In this document: positions 24,390 through 33,891 of the stretch, piece after piece
How the letters are laid out: each line of letters opens with the position of its first letter
Position numbering within the stretch: the stretch's first letter is position 1
NCBI GenBank assembly: GCA_036400075.1
Contig: DASWLV010000081.1
Location: 24,510 to 88,509 of the forward strand
From: JALZCH01 sp036400075
Lineage (GTDB): Bacteria > Acidobacteriota > Blastocatellia > Pyrinomonadales > Pyrinomonadaceae
Length of the DNA stretch: 64,000 bases
Direction of reading: 5' to 3'
Notes under the pieces: model-generated
The model's database searches: none
Seen by the model: only the letters and a program-made list of their open reading frames with translations
What the model was told of the DNA's origin: nothing
Program-made: the position numbers and the translations under genes

Positions 24390-24965
24390 TTTCTCCTCCG
24401 AGCCTTTGGGCATTAAAACTGGTTTGAAATGGACTAAAAAACGAGAGAGCGTTTTTTTTATTTTGTAAATTTTGATTTCCGCTTGTCTGCGGGAGAGTTT
24501 ATGTTCGTTTCAAAATTTATGTTTCTGAAACGTTAAAGTCAAGCATTAAGAGTCGCAATTTCGGATTTTCGTTGTTTCGGGCGAAATTAGCAGAAACAAT
24601 AATTTGAAAAATAAAGCCGGAGACGGATCAATAAAGCTTTCATAAGTCAGTTTTGAAAAAACTTATTTTGAATTAAGTTCTTCTGCTGGAGGACGACATT
24701 GAGTTTTTATCCATCCAAACAATTTAACCATTTTTTTAGCTTTAAACCTGTTTTTTACAATGCAGGTTAAAGTACAGGTCAAAAAGCCGATTGCAAAACT
24801 AGCTCCGCCAGCAACCGGATTCGGTCGCAGGTTCGACTTCTGTCAGCCGCTTCAATGTTTATCGAAGGAAAAAGGCATCTTACGAGATGCCTTTTCTTGT
24901 TTGGTGTGTCATTGGTGTGCCAAGCCTTTAAATGCCATGATTTTTAGTAGTGTCCTTTGTTGGAT
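24390..24965. other. Spacer with a tRNA 3'-end relic, terminator and tandem 11-mers
   Basis: No convincing gene in 576 bp. At 24823-24850 is GGTCGCAGGTTCGACT through CAGCCGC, which reads like the T-arm and 3' acceptor strand of a tRNA, but no matching 5' half (GCGGCTG) exists upstream. It is followed by a TACG-loop hairpin (24870-24895) and two 11-mers TTGGTGTGTCA TTGGTGTGCCA (24901-24922). The order tRNA-end, terminator, repeated core-like sites resembles a scar of an integrative element. Confidence 0.5.
24870..24895. terminator. Rho-independent terminator (TACG tetraloop)
   Basis: Arms AAAAGGCATCT / AGATGCCTTTT around loop TACG; can act on both strands. It follows the tRNA-like relic on the plus strand. 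Confidence 0.85.
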
Positions 24966-27900
24966 TTACTTGGTAAAAACTATCGGAATCGGAACGTCGG
25001 AAGCAATTCCGAACTCCATGGCGTTGAAGCCGGAAGCCGAACCTTGTACATACCAAATGCCACCTCTATAAACAGCCGCATCATCGGCACCATCTCCATC
25101 GTAATCGCCCGGAACCGGCGTGTCCGTAGATAAACCGAAGTTAATTGCTTGAAGCTGTCCATCCGTTGAGCGGCGAATGTACCAATTTCCGGCGCGGAAC
25201 ACGGCAAAATCGGCTCTATTATCATTGTCGTAATCTGCCGGTACGAGCCGATCATCATTCAACCCCCACTGCAAGGCGGTAAAACCGGCAGTTGACTGCT
25301 GGACGTACCATGTAGCGTTTGACGGGCGGAACACGGCAAAATCGGTTTTGCCGTCAGCATCGTAATCCTCAGCGACTGGTTTGTCGCCGTTTGCTCCAAA
25401 TTGAAGGGCGATCATTTCCCCTCCGCTTGCGGGCTGGACGTACCAGGTTCCATTTGTCGGACGGAAAACGCCAATGTCGTCGCGGTTATCGCCGTTGTAA
25501 TCGCCAATCGCGGGAATGTCGCCCGCCGTTCCCCAAACCGTTGCCGTAAACGTGTTGTTCTGACTGTTAAGGACGTAAAAATTTAGTGCACCGCCGACGT
25601 TTCGCATTACGGCAACATCGGTTTTATCATCGCCGTCAAAATCGCCCGCGAGGGGCTGGTCGCCCGTTTGTCCGAAATGCTGGGCGGCGAATCCTGCTTG
25701 GCTGCGAAACTCATACCAAATTCCGTCGCGAAACACAGCGCGGTCGGTTTTGCCATCACCGTCGTAATCGGTTCGCGTATTACGCGATGGTGCGCAAGTG
25801 AAACCGTCTTGCAGTTTCCCGCCGGTTATTTGCAAATCATCTATCCGTGTACCAATGCCCGAAATACTGCCGTTGGTAACTGTACGCCAGCGCAAAGCGA
25901 CGGTTTGATTGTTCGCCGCCGAGGGGAGATTAACAACCGTATTAACGAAACCGTTTGAATTACCTGTCCACGCTTGACGATTGCTCAATTCGTGGGCGGC
26001 AGTGGGCGCAAAAGATTGATTGTAGCCGCCGGAGGTAAATGATCCGCCGGCAGCAAGAATATCCTGCCATTCGCCGGTCCCAATTTTGATTTCCAAAACC
26101 GTGCCGTCAAAACCGGTCTGGGTATTGTAATTCAATTTAAAGCGAAGCTGAGACGAAGCCGATTCAATCCGCGCCAAAATCGAGGCGTCGGCAAGTCCGT
26201 ACGTCGCCGGAGCCGGCGCGAACAAGGCATTTGGCTGACTGTTCGACCCGGTGTTGGCGGTCGCCCAGCCCGTTGTTGTGTACGCGCCGATTTGCTGTTT
26301 CTCCCAACCACTGGGAAGAGAAGGCGCGGTTACGGCATCGAAGTTTTGTTCGGTGGTCGTGAAAGCCGGAGCGCCGATGCGCAGCGTACGAGTCTCGGAA
26401 CGCGTTCCGCGATTGCTGGTAATGTTAAAAGTTAGAGTCAAAAGACTGCCGCATTGAGCATTTGCCGGAACGGTGAAATTGATTTGTTTGGCTATCGTTT
26501 CAGCATTGGCGATGTCGCCGTAAGAGGCGCTGCTGCCTGCTACTTGCAGATTGATGCTGCTAATCGTTTCACCAGTGTTGTTTGAAAGCGGAACGGTCAA
26601 AACAAGCGGCTCGCCCGGTTCCGCGTAACCGTTGTTGTTTCCAGCCGCGTCAGTAAACGTAAAATTCGGTGTTTGCACAACGTTCGGCAAATCGAACGCT
26701 TCGATGACACGCGCAGTATTATTGCCCGTACCGGGGGTCAAAACCTGAGCGGAAAATCCCATTCCGCGGGCGGCGAAACCAGCCCAGACATCAACCACAT
26801 CAGCCGCCGCGCCGCCCGCCTGAGCAGCGGCGACAATGGCGTCGCGCTCCTGCAAAAACGTCGGTGTGAGCGGCGCCAGCTTCATCCCGTCGGTGACGAG
26901 CTGTAAAACCCGGCGATTACCCGCCTCGTGTCCGAGTCTTTGAATCAATTTGCCGCGCACTTCCCATAAAGCAGATGACCAGATTTCGCCCGCCGCATGA
27001 ACTTGATCAGCGGCGGTGGCGGTTGTTCGCGGGGGATAAGCTCCATCGTTAAGGTTGAACTGAGTGAAGTCAATGTCGGCAAATGTCATCGGATTAAAGG
27101 GGCGATTGTATAGACCGCCGGTAGCGGCGAGAATCGCTTTCGGCAAGCGCCGACCGCCGTAATAATAATTGGTCGGCGATGTCGCGTTATAAACCGAATA
27201 GCTGCCGCTCGGATAAACTCCGTTCAGCGGGTCGGTCGGCTCGCTAAGCATAGCGTGCGCGTAAAAATCCGACCAGCCTTCGCCCATTCCGGCTGACATA
27301 CTTGACGTTAAACCGGTCGAATTGCCGTGCAGGCGGTTTGATAAACCATGCGTTAATTCATGAATGACAATGTCGGCATCCAAATCGCCGTCGCGGTTCG
27401 GAGTCGAGAGACCCCAGATATACATCTGCATTCTTCCGCGTGTGCCGTCTGCCGGCGTGAAAAAATTGGCGTTGTTTATGCCGGAATAATCCTGCGCTTC
27501 AGCCGAGATATGGTCGTTGCCGCGCCCTTGTCCGGTAAAGTTTTCATTTTGGAAATTCCCCGCCGCTTCGGTGAAACCAAGCAGATACATTTCGTCGTGA
27601 TAACGATTGGTCAGGTAAAAAAGATGCGCCACCGCGCCCTTTTGATATTCGGGGTTGAGCGGGCTATCTCCGACGCCTCCGGGTGCGCCGGGCGAATAAT
27701 TGAAATTGAAAACGCGGTTTTCGCCGGTTACGGTTTGGTCAACGCCGCTCGGTGCCGAGCGATCTACGCCCGCTTCGGCGTTATTGCCGTTGGTAGTATT
27801 GTTGCCGTCGGTAATCCAGCCTTTTTGGTTGAATGTATAGGGCGCTTCATTGCCGATGAGCGTGACGCTCGTGCGCGGCAGAATCGGAGCCTGCCCTCCC

Positions 27901-28967
27901 GAACCCGGATTGATAAGTCCGGGCGACATTGGCGCCGGGCTGTCCAGCGTGCGGATCATACTTGTGTCGTTGGCGTAAACGCTGTAAGTCGCCGCCTGCG
28001 TTTGATCTTGAGCAATATTTTTTCGCCAGAGCAGCGCGCCGGTTTCGGCGTCAACTAAAACGTAATAAGATGCTGTGTCTTCCCAAATCAAAACTCTCCA
28101 CGCAGGGCGCGCCACTCCCGTTTCGGTCGGAAAATACATTTTTTCGGTGGTCGTCGCCCAATCGCCCTCACCGAACCTAATTTTGTTTTCGCTCTGAGCC
28201 GCAGCATTTGTTCCGCGTTCTAAATCATCGGCTCTCATCTCTCGCCCGACGTATTTAAACGCCGCCTGCACCGCCGCTTCCGGTGCACCGAAATCATCGC
28301 TTAAATTGCTGTCGTTGATGCCGGGCGCGAGATTGTTTATAACGCGAAACATCTCGCCGCGTTTGTTGAATCCGGCTTTGACTTCGCCGCGAAACATGGG
28401 AATGCCGTTTATTGTTTGTTCGAGATGAACGAAAGAAAGATTCCCGTCAGGATTTGTGTAATCGGCAACGGTTTTCAATCCATCAATTTGCCGGCTCGGC
28501 ATGCCGATGAGATTGTCGTTTTGTTTTAGAAAACCGCGTAAAATATCGGGGCGTTTACCTGCCCCCCCGCTACTCAGAGCAGCCTCACCCTCCATTGCGT
28601 TTACGGCTATAACTTCCGGGGTGCCGAGTTCCAGGTTGCGCTCGATTTTGAGCGAAGGGAGCCGGCGTTTGAGCAAGGCTTCTGCGACATTCATTTCTCG
28701 CCGCTCTTTTGCCGCATTTAATTCGGAAACTCCGGCAGCGGTGCGGAAAGCCGATAACGATGCAACGGCTGACTCATCAGTCCGAATATCGTAATTTTTG
28801 AGCGGCTCATACTGATTTCCGTTTTTTTCAGATTGAATCGGTTGTTGAGCGGCGGAGGAAGGTGACAACTGCGCGAGCGGCAATGTTACAAGCGCCCACA
28901 TCAAAGCGGAAGCTACTATAGATGCTGTAGGTTGGCGACGGTGAGCGTTGAATGAATCTTTTTTCAT
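24966..28967 (-). CDS. Secreted M36 (fungalysin-type) metallopeptidase with C-terminal VCBS/FG-GAP repeats
   Basis: 1333 residues. Signal region, then a propeptide (FTP-like: FVHLEQTINGIPMFRGEVK; PepSY-like segments). The M36 catalytic domain has the zinc motif HELTH near residue 535 (DIVIHELTHGLSNRLHGN), the third ligand region GEGWSDFYAHAML, and FTPADGTRGRMQMYIWG. Beta-sandwich domains follow (~750-1100; NFTFTDAAGNNNGYAEPGEP; TTEQNFDAV). The C-terminal ~230 residues are six repeats of about 47 residues built on DYDGDGKTDRAVFRDG-like loops, the Ca-binding FG-GAP/VCBS blades. It is probably an exported, Ca-stabilised protease for scavenging protein. The gene is single and divergent from the M1 aminopeptidase. 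No strong ribosome site. Confidence 0.93.
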   Translation of the reverse strand: MKKDSFNAHRRQPTASIVASALMWALVTLPLAQLSPSSAAQQPIQSEKNGNQYEPLKNYDIRTDESAVASLSAFRTAAGVSELNAAKERREMNVAEALLKRRLPSLKIERNLELGTPEVIAVNAMEGEAALSSGGAGKRPDILRGFLKQNDNLIGMPSRQIDGLKTVADYTNPDGNLSFVHLEQTINGIPMFRGEVKAGFNKRGEMFRVINNLAPGINDSNLSDDFGAPEAAVQAAFKYVGREMRADDLERGTNAAAQSENKIRFGEGDWATTTEKMYFPTETGVARPAWRVLIWEDTASYYVLVDAETGALLWRKNIAQDQTQAATYSVYANDTSMIRTLDSPAPMSPGLINPGSGGQAPILPRTSVTLIGNEAPYTFNQKGWITDGNNTTNGNNAEAGVDRSAPSGVDQTVTGENRVFNFNYSPGAPGGVGDSPLNPEYQKGAVAHLFYLTNRYHDEMYLLGFTEAAGNFQNENFTGQGRGNDHISAEAQDYSGINNANFFTPADGTRGRMQMYIWGLSTPNRDGDLDADIVIHELTHGLSNRLHGNSTGLTSSMSAGMGEGWSDFYAHAMLSEPTDPLNGVYPSGSYSVYNATSPTNYYYGGRRLPKAILAATGGLYNRPFNPMTFADIDFTQFNLNDGAYPPRTTATAADQVHAAGEIWSSALWEVRGKLIQRLGHEAGNRRVLQLVTDGMKLAPLTPTFLQERDAIVAAAQAGGAAADVVDVWAGFAARGMGFSAQVLTPGTGNNTARVIEAFDLPNVVQTPNFTFTDAAGNNNGYAEPGEPLVLTVPLSNNTGETISSINLQVAGSSASYGDIANAETIAKQINFTVPANAQCGSLLTLTFNITSNRGTRSETRTLRIGAPAFTTTEQNFDAVTAPSLPSGWEKQQIGAYTTTGWATANTGSNSQPNALFAPAPATYGLADASILARIESASSQLRFKLNYNTQTGFDGTVLEIKIGTGEWQDILAAGGSFTSGGYNQSFAPTAAHELSNRQAWTGNSNGFVNTVVNLPSAANNQTVALRWRTVTNGSISGIGTRIDDLQITGGKLQDGFTCAPSRNTRTDYDGDGKTDRAVFRDGIWYEFRSQAGFAAQHFGQTGDQPLAGDFDGDDKTDVAVMRNVGGALNFYVLNSQNNTFTATVWGTAGDIPAIGDYNGDNRDDIGVFRPTNGTWYVQPASGGEMIALQFGANGDKPVAEDYDADGKTDFAVFRPSNATWYVQQSTAGFTALQWGLNDDRLVPADYDNDNRADFAVFRAGNWYIRRSTDGQLQAINFGLSTDTPVPGDYDGDGADDAAVYRGGIWYVQGSASGFNAMEFGIASDVPIPIVFTK

Positions 28968-29389
28968 TATTATTGTTGTTTTGATTGAAAGTGATTTTCC
29001 TAATCAAAGGCAAATTGTTTCGGAAATGTTTTTTTTCAGCTGTAGTGGCAACCAAAAATTTGCCTCTATTTTGCTCAACGAGAAAATAAGTGAACAAAAT
29101 TTTACAATGTTTCTCAGAAACAGTAAACCTACTAGTTTGATTCGGGGAAAATACAATTGATGCTGAGCAATAGAGCTTGAAAAGAAAGATTGGACGACAT
29201 TAAACGGGGGCTGTCGAAAATGGACTCCAGACAAGACCCCGGTTAAATCGAGAGAGTCCGAGAGGCTTTTTAAAATCGGGCAAAATCATCTGGCAAAAGG
29301 CATAAAAAAAAGCTTACGCTTTCGCTTGCGAGATTGTAGAATATTCTGAAATTTCTGCAAATCTTAGATTGTTTTCGCAAAAATATCTT
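28968..29389. other. AT-rich divergent promoter region between M36 and M1 peptidase genes
   Basis: 422 bp without a gene. AT-rich, with promoter-like tracts on both strands but no box pair that I can defend and no clear operator. Nothing else was identified. Confidence 0.4.
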
Positions 29390-31417
29390 ATGAAACTAAA
29401 AATTATTGTTGGGATCTTATTTTTAAACTGTTACATTGTTTTCGGACAGGCGCAGATAGCTAAAACTCCTCTAAATACAACAATTCTTAATGATTCGGGA
29501 GCATTACAAAAGCGTGCAATACGCAAGAATATTCCGCTCACAAACTCAATTCAAAAAGCTTATCGGAGTGGAACGAGAGATACCTCAGGTCGTCCGGGAC
29601 CGAATTACTGGCAGCTAAAAACCGATTACTCGATTAACGCCAGCCTCAGTCCCGAAACGCAAGCCATCACCGGAAGCGAGACGATTGCGCTTCATAATAA
29701 TAGTGGGGATAAGCTTAATCAGATTGTTTTGCGTCTTGACCATAATATTTATCGTCCGAGAGTTCCGCGTGGTTTTTCAGTTCCCGCCGAAACTACCGAA
29801 GGAATGGTTGTCACCCGAATTAAAATTAACGGAACTGAAATTGATCTGAAGTTGAGTCCGCCGGAAATACCGCACCAAGAGCAACAGAAGATTGAAAAAT
29901 CATTTGTGGTTGGCTTAGACCAAACCGTGGCTACTGTTGTTCTCGCAGAACCGATTGCTGCTCGTAGTGTGGCGACAATAGAGATTGATTGGCATACAAA
30001 ATTACCGGGAGGCGAGGGCGGTCAAGGGCATCGAATGACGCAGCGGTGGGAGAGCAAACTTTTCCAGCCTACTCAATGGTATCCGCGCGTGGCGAAATAC
30101 GATGATTTGCGCGGATGGGATACAAATATTTACCTCGGTCCTTCAGAATTTTATAACAATTACGGAAGATTTGATGTCAGAATTGAAGTGCCCGCCGGGT
30201 GGCTCGTCAGCGGAACCGGAGTGCTGCAAAATGCCTCGGAAGTGCTTGCTCCTTTTGTTCGTGAGCGTCTTGCCTCTGCGCTCAAGACTGATGAAGAGGT
30301 AATGATAGTTAAAGAAGACGAGCGCGGTGTCGGCAAAGCATTATTACCACGAAGTAAGAACGTCTGGCATTTCCTGGCAGAAGAGGTCAACGACTTTGCC
30401 TGGGCAACATCGAATCAGTTTGTGTGGCGCTCAACCCGGGCAAATATTCCGCAAAAGGGCTACGTTCCGGTTCATATGTTTTATCTGCCGGAAAGAGCGA
30501 ATCTTTTTAAAAACGCCGGAAAAAATGCTCGCCATGCACTCGAATTTTATTCTAAGCTCCTGATACCATACGCCTTTCCCCAATTGACGCTACAAGACGG
30601 ACCAAGTGCCGGAATGGAATATCCAATGGTCATCAATTCAAATCAAGGCGCCGCCGATCACGAGACTTTTCATCAATGGATTCCAATGATGATGGGAACT
30701 AATGAAACCCGTTACGGGTGGATGGATGAAGGGTTTAATGAATATTCAAATATCCTTTCAGATGCCGATGCAAGTGGAAAACCCTATAACATTGATCTTT
30801 TGGGGCAGAGATACGGCTCAATCAGCGGCAACGAAGATGAACCAATGATGATGTGGAATGCCAACTACGGAGGGACATTCTATGGTTTTCAAACCTACGG
30901 AAAAACAAGCATGATGTTGTCTATGCTCGGCGGAATAGTCGGCGACGACGCGATGAATGCTGCCATCAAGAAGTATGTGGAAACGTGGAAATTCAAACAT
31001 CCGTCGCCCTGGGATTTTACGTTTTTTATGAATAAAGAATTTGGTCGCGACTTAAACTGGTTTTGGTATTATTGGCTTTTCACGACAGAGTCGGTTAACG
31101 GCTCAATCAAAGACGTTGCGGCGCGAGGAGAAAAAGCACAAATCACAATACATCAAGCTGGCGAAATGCCTTCACCCGTCATACTCAAAGTCGAATTTGC
31201 TGATGGAAGCGAGAAGATTAAATCAATGCCAAATGCAAAAATGATTGACGATAAAACGGCAATTGTGAAATGGAATGAAGATGTTTGGTTTAATGGAGAC
31301 CGCGATTTTCGAGCCGCGCTTGATTTTGGGAAACGCCCAATTAAAAAGATAACTTTGGATCCATTTGGAAGATTCCCGGATTCGGATACTAAAGATAATG
31401 TCTGGACAAGCAAATAG
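29390..31417 (+). CDS. Secreted M1-family aminopeptidase (gluzincin)
   Basis: 675 residues from ATG 29390 (a TTG seven codons earlier is weaker). Signal peptide MKLKIIVGILFLNCYIVFG. The N-terminal beta domain is of M1 type (YSINASLSPETQAITGSETI, LVLRLDHNIYRPR-like segment). The catalytic part has GPSAGMEYPMVI (GAMEN-like exopeptidase loop), then HETFHQW near residue 424 and the third zinc ligand in MDEGFNEY. It trims N-terminal residues from peptides in the periplasm or outside. It faces the M36 protease divergently, so the pair may act in sequence, endo- then exopeptidase. Confidence 0.93.
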   Translation: MKLKIIVGILFLNCYIVFGQAQIAKTPLNTTILNDSGALQKRAIRKNIPLTNSIQKAYRSGTRDTSGRPGPNYWQLKTDYSINASLSPETQAITGSETIALHNNSGDKLNQIVLRLDHNIYRPRVPRGFSVPAETTEGMVVTRIKINGTEIDLKLSPPEIPHQEQQKIEKSFVVGLDQTVATVVLAEPIAARSVATIEIDWHTKLPGGEGGQGHRMTQRWESKLFQPTQWYPRVAKYDDLRGWDTNIYLGPSEFYNNYGRFDVRIEVPAGWLVSGTGVLQNASEVLAPFVRERLASALKTDEEVMIVKEDERGVGKALLPRSKNVWHFLAEEVNDFAWATSNQFVWRSTRANIPQKGYVPVHMFYLPERANLFKNAGKNARHALEFYSKLLIPYAFPQLTLQDGPSAGMEYPMVINSNQGAADHETFHQWIPMMMGTNETRYGWMDEGFNEYSNILSDADASGKPYNIDLLGQRYGSISGNEDEPMMMWNANYGGTFYGFQTYGKTSMMLSMLGGIVGDDAMNAAIKKYVETWKFKHPSPWDFTFFMNKEFGRDLNWFWYYWLFTTESVNGSIKDVAARGEKAQITIHQAGEMPSPVILKVEFADGSEKIKSMPNAKMIDDKTAIVKWNEDVWFNGDRDFRAALDFGKRPIKKITLDPFGRFPDSDTKDNVWTSK

Positions 31418-31545
31418 TTCAAAAAACCTAGTTTTTCTAAGGTAAGTTATTGTAGATGTCTCAAAAACGCCCTCTCTCCGCCCCTTTCTATCTGTTTTTT
31501 GCGCTTTAACTTATAAAGGCGCTTTTGCCGAAGGGAGTATAAGAT

Positions 31546-31608
31546 ATGAAGATTGATGAAATTGCGCCAGACGTTTACAGATTTTCGCTTTTCGTTCCGG
31601 AAATAAAA
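31546..31608 (+). pseudogene. 5' stub of an MBL-fold hydrolase gene, cut by a GTCTC palindrome
   Basis: A perfect start is present: GGGAG, eight-base spacing, ATG 31546, then 21 codons reading MKIDEIAPDVYRFSLFVPEI plus K. This is the standard opening of a family of metallo-beta-lactamase-fold proteins. At 31609 the sequence becomes the GTCTCAAAAA palindrome and the frame ends soon after. The zinc-binding part is absent, so the gene was truncated. Confidence 0.6.
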
Positions 31609-31636
31609 GTCTCAAAAAGGGGCGTTTTTGAGACAA
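31609..31636. repeat. GTCTCAAAAA palindrome, left flank of the beta-helix gene
   Basis: Ten-bp perfect arms GTCTCAAAAA / TTTTTGAGAC around GGGGCG. On the minus strand it is followed by TTTTATTT, so it may terminate the beta-helix gene. The same 28-base unit, inverted and with two mismatches, lies at 34035-34062 on the other side of that gene; a partial copy is at 31458-31472. Confidence 0.8.
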
Positions 31637-31656
31637 ACTGGTCTCGAATCATCTTT

Positions 31657-33891
31657 CTATGGTTCAGCAATAAAATTTAATTCCATCAGTTCTTCATTAA
31701 TTGTAATTACTTGCGGAGAGTATTTGCCGTTTTTAGAAAGGACGCTGAAATTATAAGTTCCTCCTATCTGCACGTCTGCGAATCTGTAATAACCGAATGC
31801 ATTTGTTAGCACCGTTCGTGTTACTCCCGCAACATCAGTTATGGTTACAAATGCTCTGAAAATGCCTCGTCCGTTGTACCCTATTACCCGTCCGCCGATT
31901 GTTACGTTGGCGGCTGTTGAACTGAAAATTTGCCTACAAGCAGAAAACTCAGAAGTGTTTCCTGCCGGGTCAGTAGCCGTTGAGGTTATAAAGCGATTAT
32001 TGGCAACTGTGATCGGAAATGCAATGTCGAAGGAAGCATTACCGCTTGCGTCTGTTGTTATGCTTGTACTACCGATAAAAATCTGTCCTTCGCCATTACC
32101 AGAAGGATCACATGCAGCATTGTCGAAAAATTCGATGGCGAAAGCTGTATTGGCAGTGCTGTTCAGCAAGCCCTGAACCTTTATTGAATTTCCAGAAATT
32201 ACGGCAGAAGTGATGACTGGAAAGTTTTGCAGAGTGTTTGCGCCTGCGTCCGAATCATTGGCATCGTTTGGGGTAATTCCGCCTGTGCCTAGGTCAATTG
32301 CTAAGCCACCGTTCGAAAAAAATGAGTTGCGGCGAATAGCATTTTCAGTATTTACGCTAAAAGTACCAACAATGCGAACTCCAATGCCATTGTTGTAAGC
32401 AATAATGTTGCCTGCGCCTTCTATTGCGCCGCCGATAAGGTTGTTTGAGCCGGTAATAGAAACCGCTTGCGCTCCCTTGTTTGGTAAAGCATTCGTTCCG
32501 CTAATATCTGTGCCGATATAGTTTCCCTGAATAATATTGCCCGTTAATCGTTCCGTTGTGCCGCCGCCTATGTCAATAGCAGTATTGTTGCCAGAGACTA
32601 CGTTTCTAGCAGCAGCAGTTGTTCCACCTATTAGATTGTTTGATGAACGAATGTCAATTGCGACTCCGTTATTACCATTACCAAGCGCAACGGTTCCAGT
32701 AACGTCTGTACCGATTAGATTGCCTTGAACAGTGCTCCCAAGATTGTTGTTCAATATAATGCCGCCTGTAAAATTTCCTGAAATAATATTGCCAGCGCCC
32801 GGCTCTGTCCCGCCAATTATTGCTTGGCTATAAACATCAATACCAATAAAGGCGTTTGGCACAGCGCTTTTACCTGTGATGTCTACCCCGATATAATTGC
32901 CTTGAATACGGGGAGGAGAGAGTGGATTAAAGAAAGTAGAAATTCTTATCCCCTGAAAATTGTTACCGGAAATAATATTTCTTGCTGCTACAGTTGTACC
33001 ACCAATCAAGATAGTTTTCCCGGTAGCATAAACGCCGAAGGTAGCGTTTGGGATTCTCAATTTTCCAGTGATGTCGGTGCCAATTAGATTTCCCTGAACA
33101 ATTGTGTCTTGCCCCCCAACATAAACCCCGGCTTGACCATTGCCGGAAATTAAATTTCCCATTCCCGGTTCGGTTCCGCCAACAATATTCCCGGAATTTG
33201 TTAAAGAGAGAATACTGATTCCGTTTCCGCTTCCATCAGAGAGTTTGGCTGTTCCCGCCGCATTTGTACCTATGAAGTTTCCTTGAATTTGATTATTAGA
33301 GGCAGATTGACTGATAGAGAGGTTGTCAGAACTACTTCCTGAGATAACATTTCGTTCAGATGCCGTTCTGCCCCCGATTAGATTGTTTGAAGAAGCAACA
33401 CTAATTCCACCACTATTTCGCCGAAGAGTTATTCCATCTGGATCGACGCCAATATAACAGCCTTGAATAGTGTTCCCATCGTTAGTATCTATTACCAAAG
33501 CAATACCATCTCGAAAATTGTTGATTGCAATGCTTCGTAAAATACTATTCCCCGCCGAAATTCTTAAACCAGGCGAAAATCTTGTAATGGAAGTACCATC
33601 AATGATAATTAGCGGTGTTCCAGAAAAGCCAGGCTGCGTTGAGCCATCTATAATTATCGGATCAGTGATTATCGGCAACTCACTTGTCGGGCGAATCATT
33701 TGAATGCCAGAGCCAATATTAAAAACGATTGTATCCGTCCCTAAATTAGTATTTGCATCAAGAATTGCTCGTCGTAAACTTCCCGCGCCGGAATCATTCG
33801 TATTTGTAACTGTAGAAGTTGCGGCTTTTATTGAAAAAGGTAAAATTATTAGACAGAATAGTTGTAAAACAATAAATGAGGCTTTTTTCAT
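31657..33891 (-). CDS. Secreted right-handed beta-helix repeat protein with a carboxypeptidase-regulatory-like tail
   Basis: 744 residues. Signal peptide (FIVLQLFCLIILPFSIKA). Starts with the hallmark TVTNTNDSGAGSLRRAILDAN followed by DTIVFNIG. About 15 beta-helix coils follow, recognisable from repeated N.I.GN.IGTD.TG and NLIGGTTAAARNVISGNN-like steps; each coil is ~40 residues. A C-terminal beta-sandwich (~675-744: GGRVIGYNGRGIFRAFVTIT then FGYYRFADVQIGGTYNF) is a carboxypeptidase-regulatory-like domain, also present in the Ig-like protein at 35.3-36.4 kb. Probably a surface adhesin or glycan-binding protein. The gene is more AT-rich than the 1-24 kb genes and is bracketed by inverted GTCTC repeats. 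Confidence 0.88.
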   Translation of the reverse strand: MKKASFIVLQLFCLIILPFSIKAATSTVTNTNDSGAGSLRRAILDANTNLGTDTIVFNIGSGIQMIRPTSELPIITDPIIIDGSTQPGFSGTPLIIIDGTSITRFSPGLRISAGNSILRSIAINNFRDGIALVIDTNDGNTIQGCYIGVDPDGITLRRNSGGISVASSNNLIGGRTASERNVISGSSSDNLSISQSASNNQIQGNFIGTNAAGTAKLSDGSGNGISILSLTNSGNIVGGTEPGMGNLISGNGQAGVYVGGQDTIVQGNLIGTDITGKLRIPNATFGVYATGKTILIGGTTVAARNIISGNNFQGIRISTFFNPLSPPRIQGNYIGVDITGKSAVPNAFIGIDVYSQAIIGGTEPGAGNIISGNFTGGIILNNNLGSTVQGNLIGTDVTGTVALGNGNNGVAIDIRSSNNLIGGTTAAARNVVSGNNTAIDIGGGTTERLTGNIIQGNYIGTDISGTNALPNKGAQAVSITGSNNLIGGAIEGAGNIIAYNNGIGVRIVGTFSVNTENAIRRNSFFSNGGLAIDLGTGGITPNDANDSDAGANTLQNFPVITSAVISGNSIKVQGLLNSTANTAFAIEFFDNAACDPSGNGEGQIFIGSTSITTDASGNASFDIAFPITVANNRFITSTATDPAGNTSEFSACRQIFSSTAANVTIGGRVIGYNGRGIFRAFVTITDVAGVTRTVLTNAFGYYRFADVQIGGTYNFSVLSKNGKYSPQVITINEELMELNFIAEP

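Noticed and set aside
24823..24850. Functional tRNA gene
   Set aside because: Only the 3' half is recognisable; the T-stem pairs poorly and the complementary 5' acceptor strand is absent.
24760..25071. 103-codon plus-strand open frame
   Set aside because: It spans the tRNA-like relic and the terminator and runs antisense into the M36 gene; no coding signature.
29390..31417. Leukotriene A4 hydrolase assignment for the M1 protein
   Set aside because: Signal peptide and lack of a matching C-terminal domain favour a generic secreted M1 aminopeptidase.
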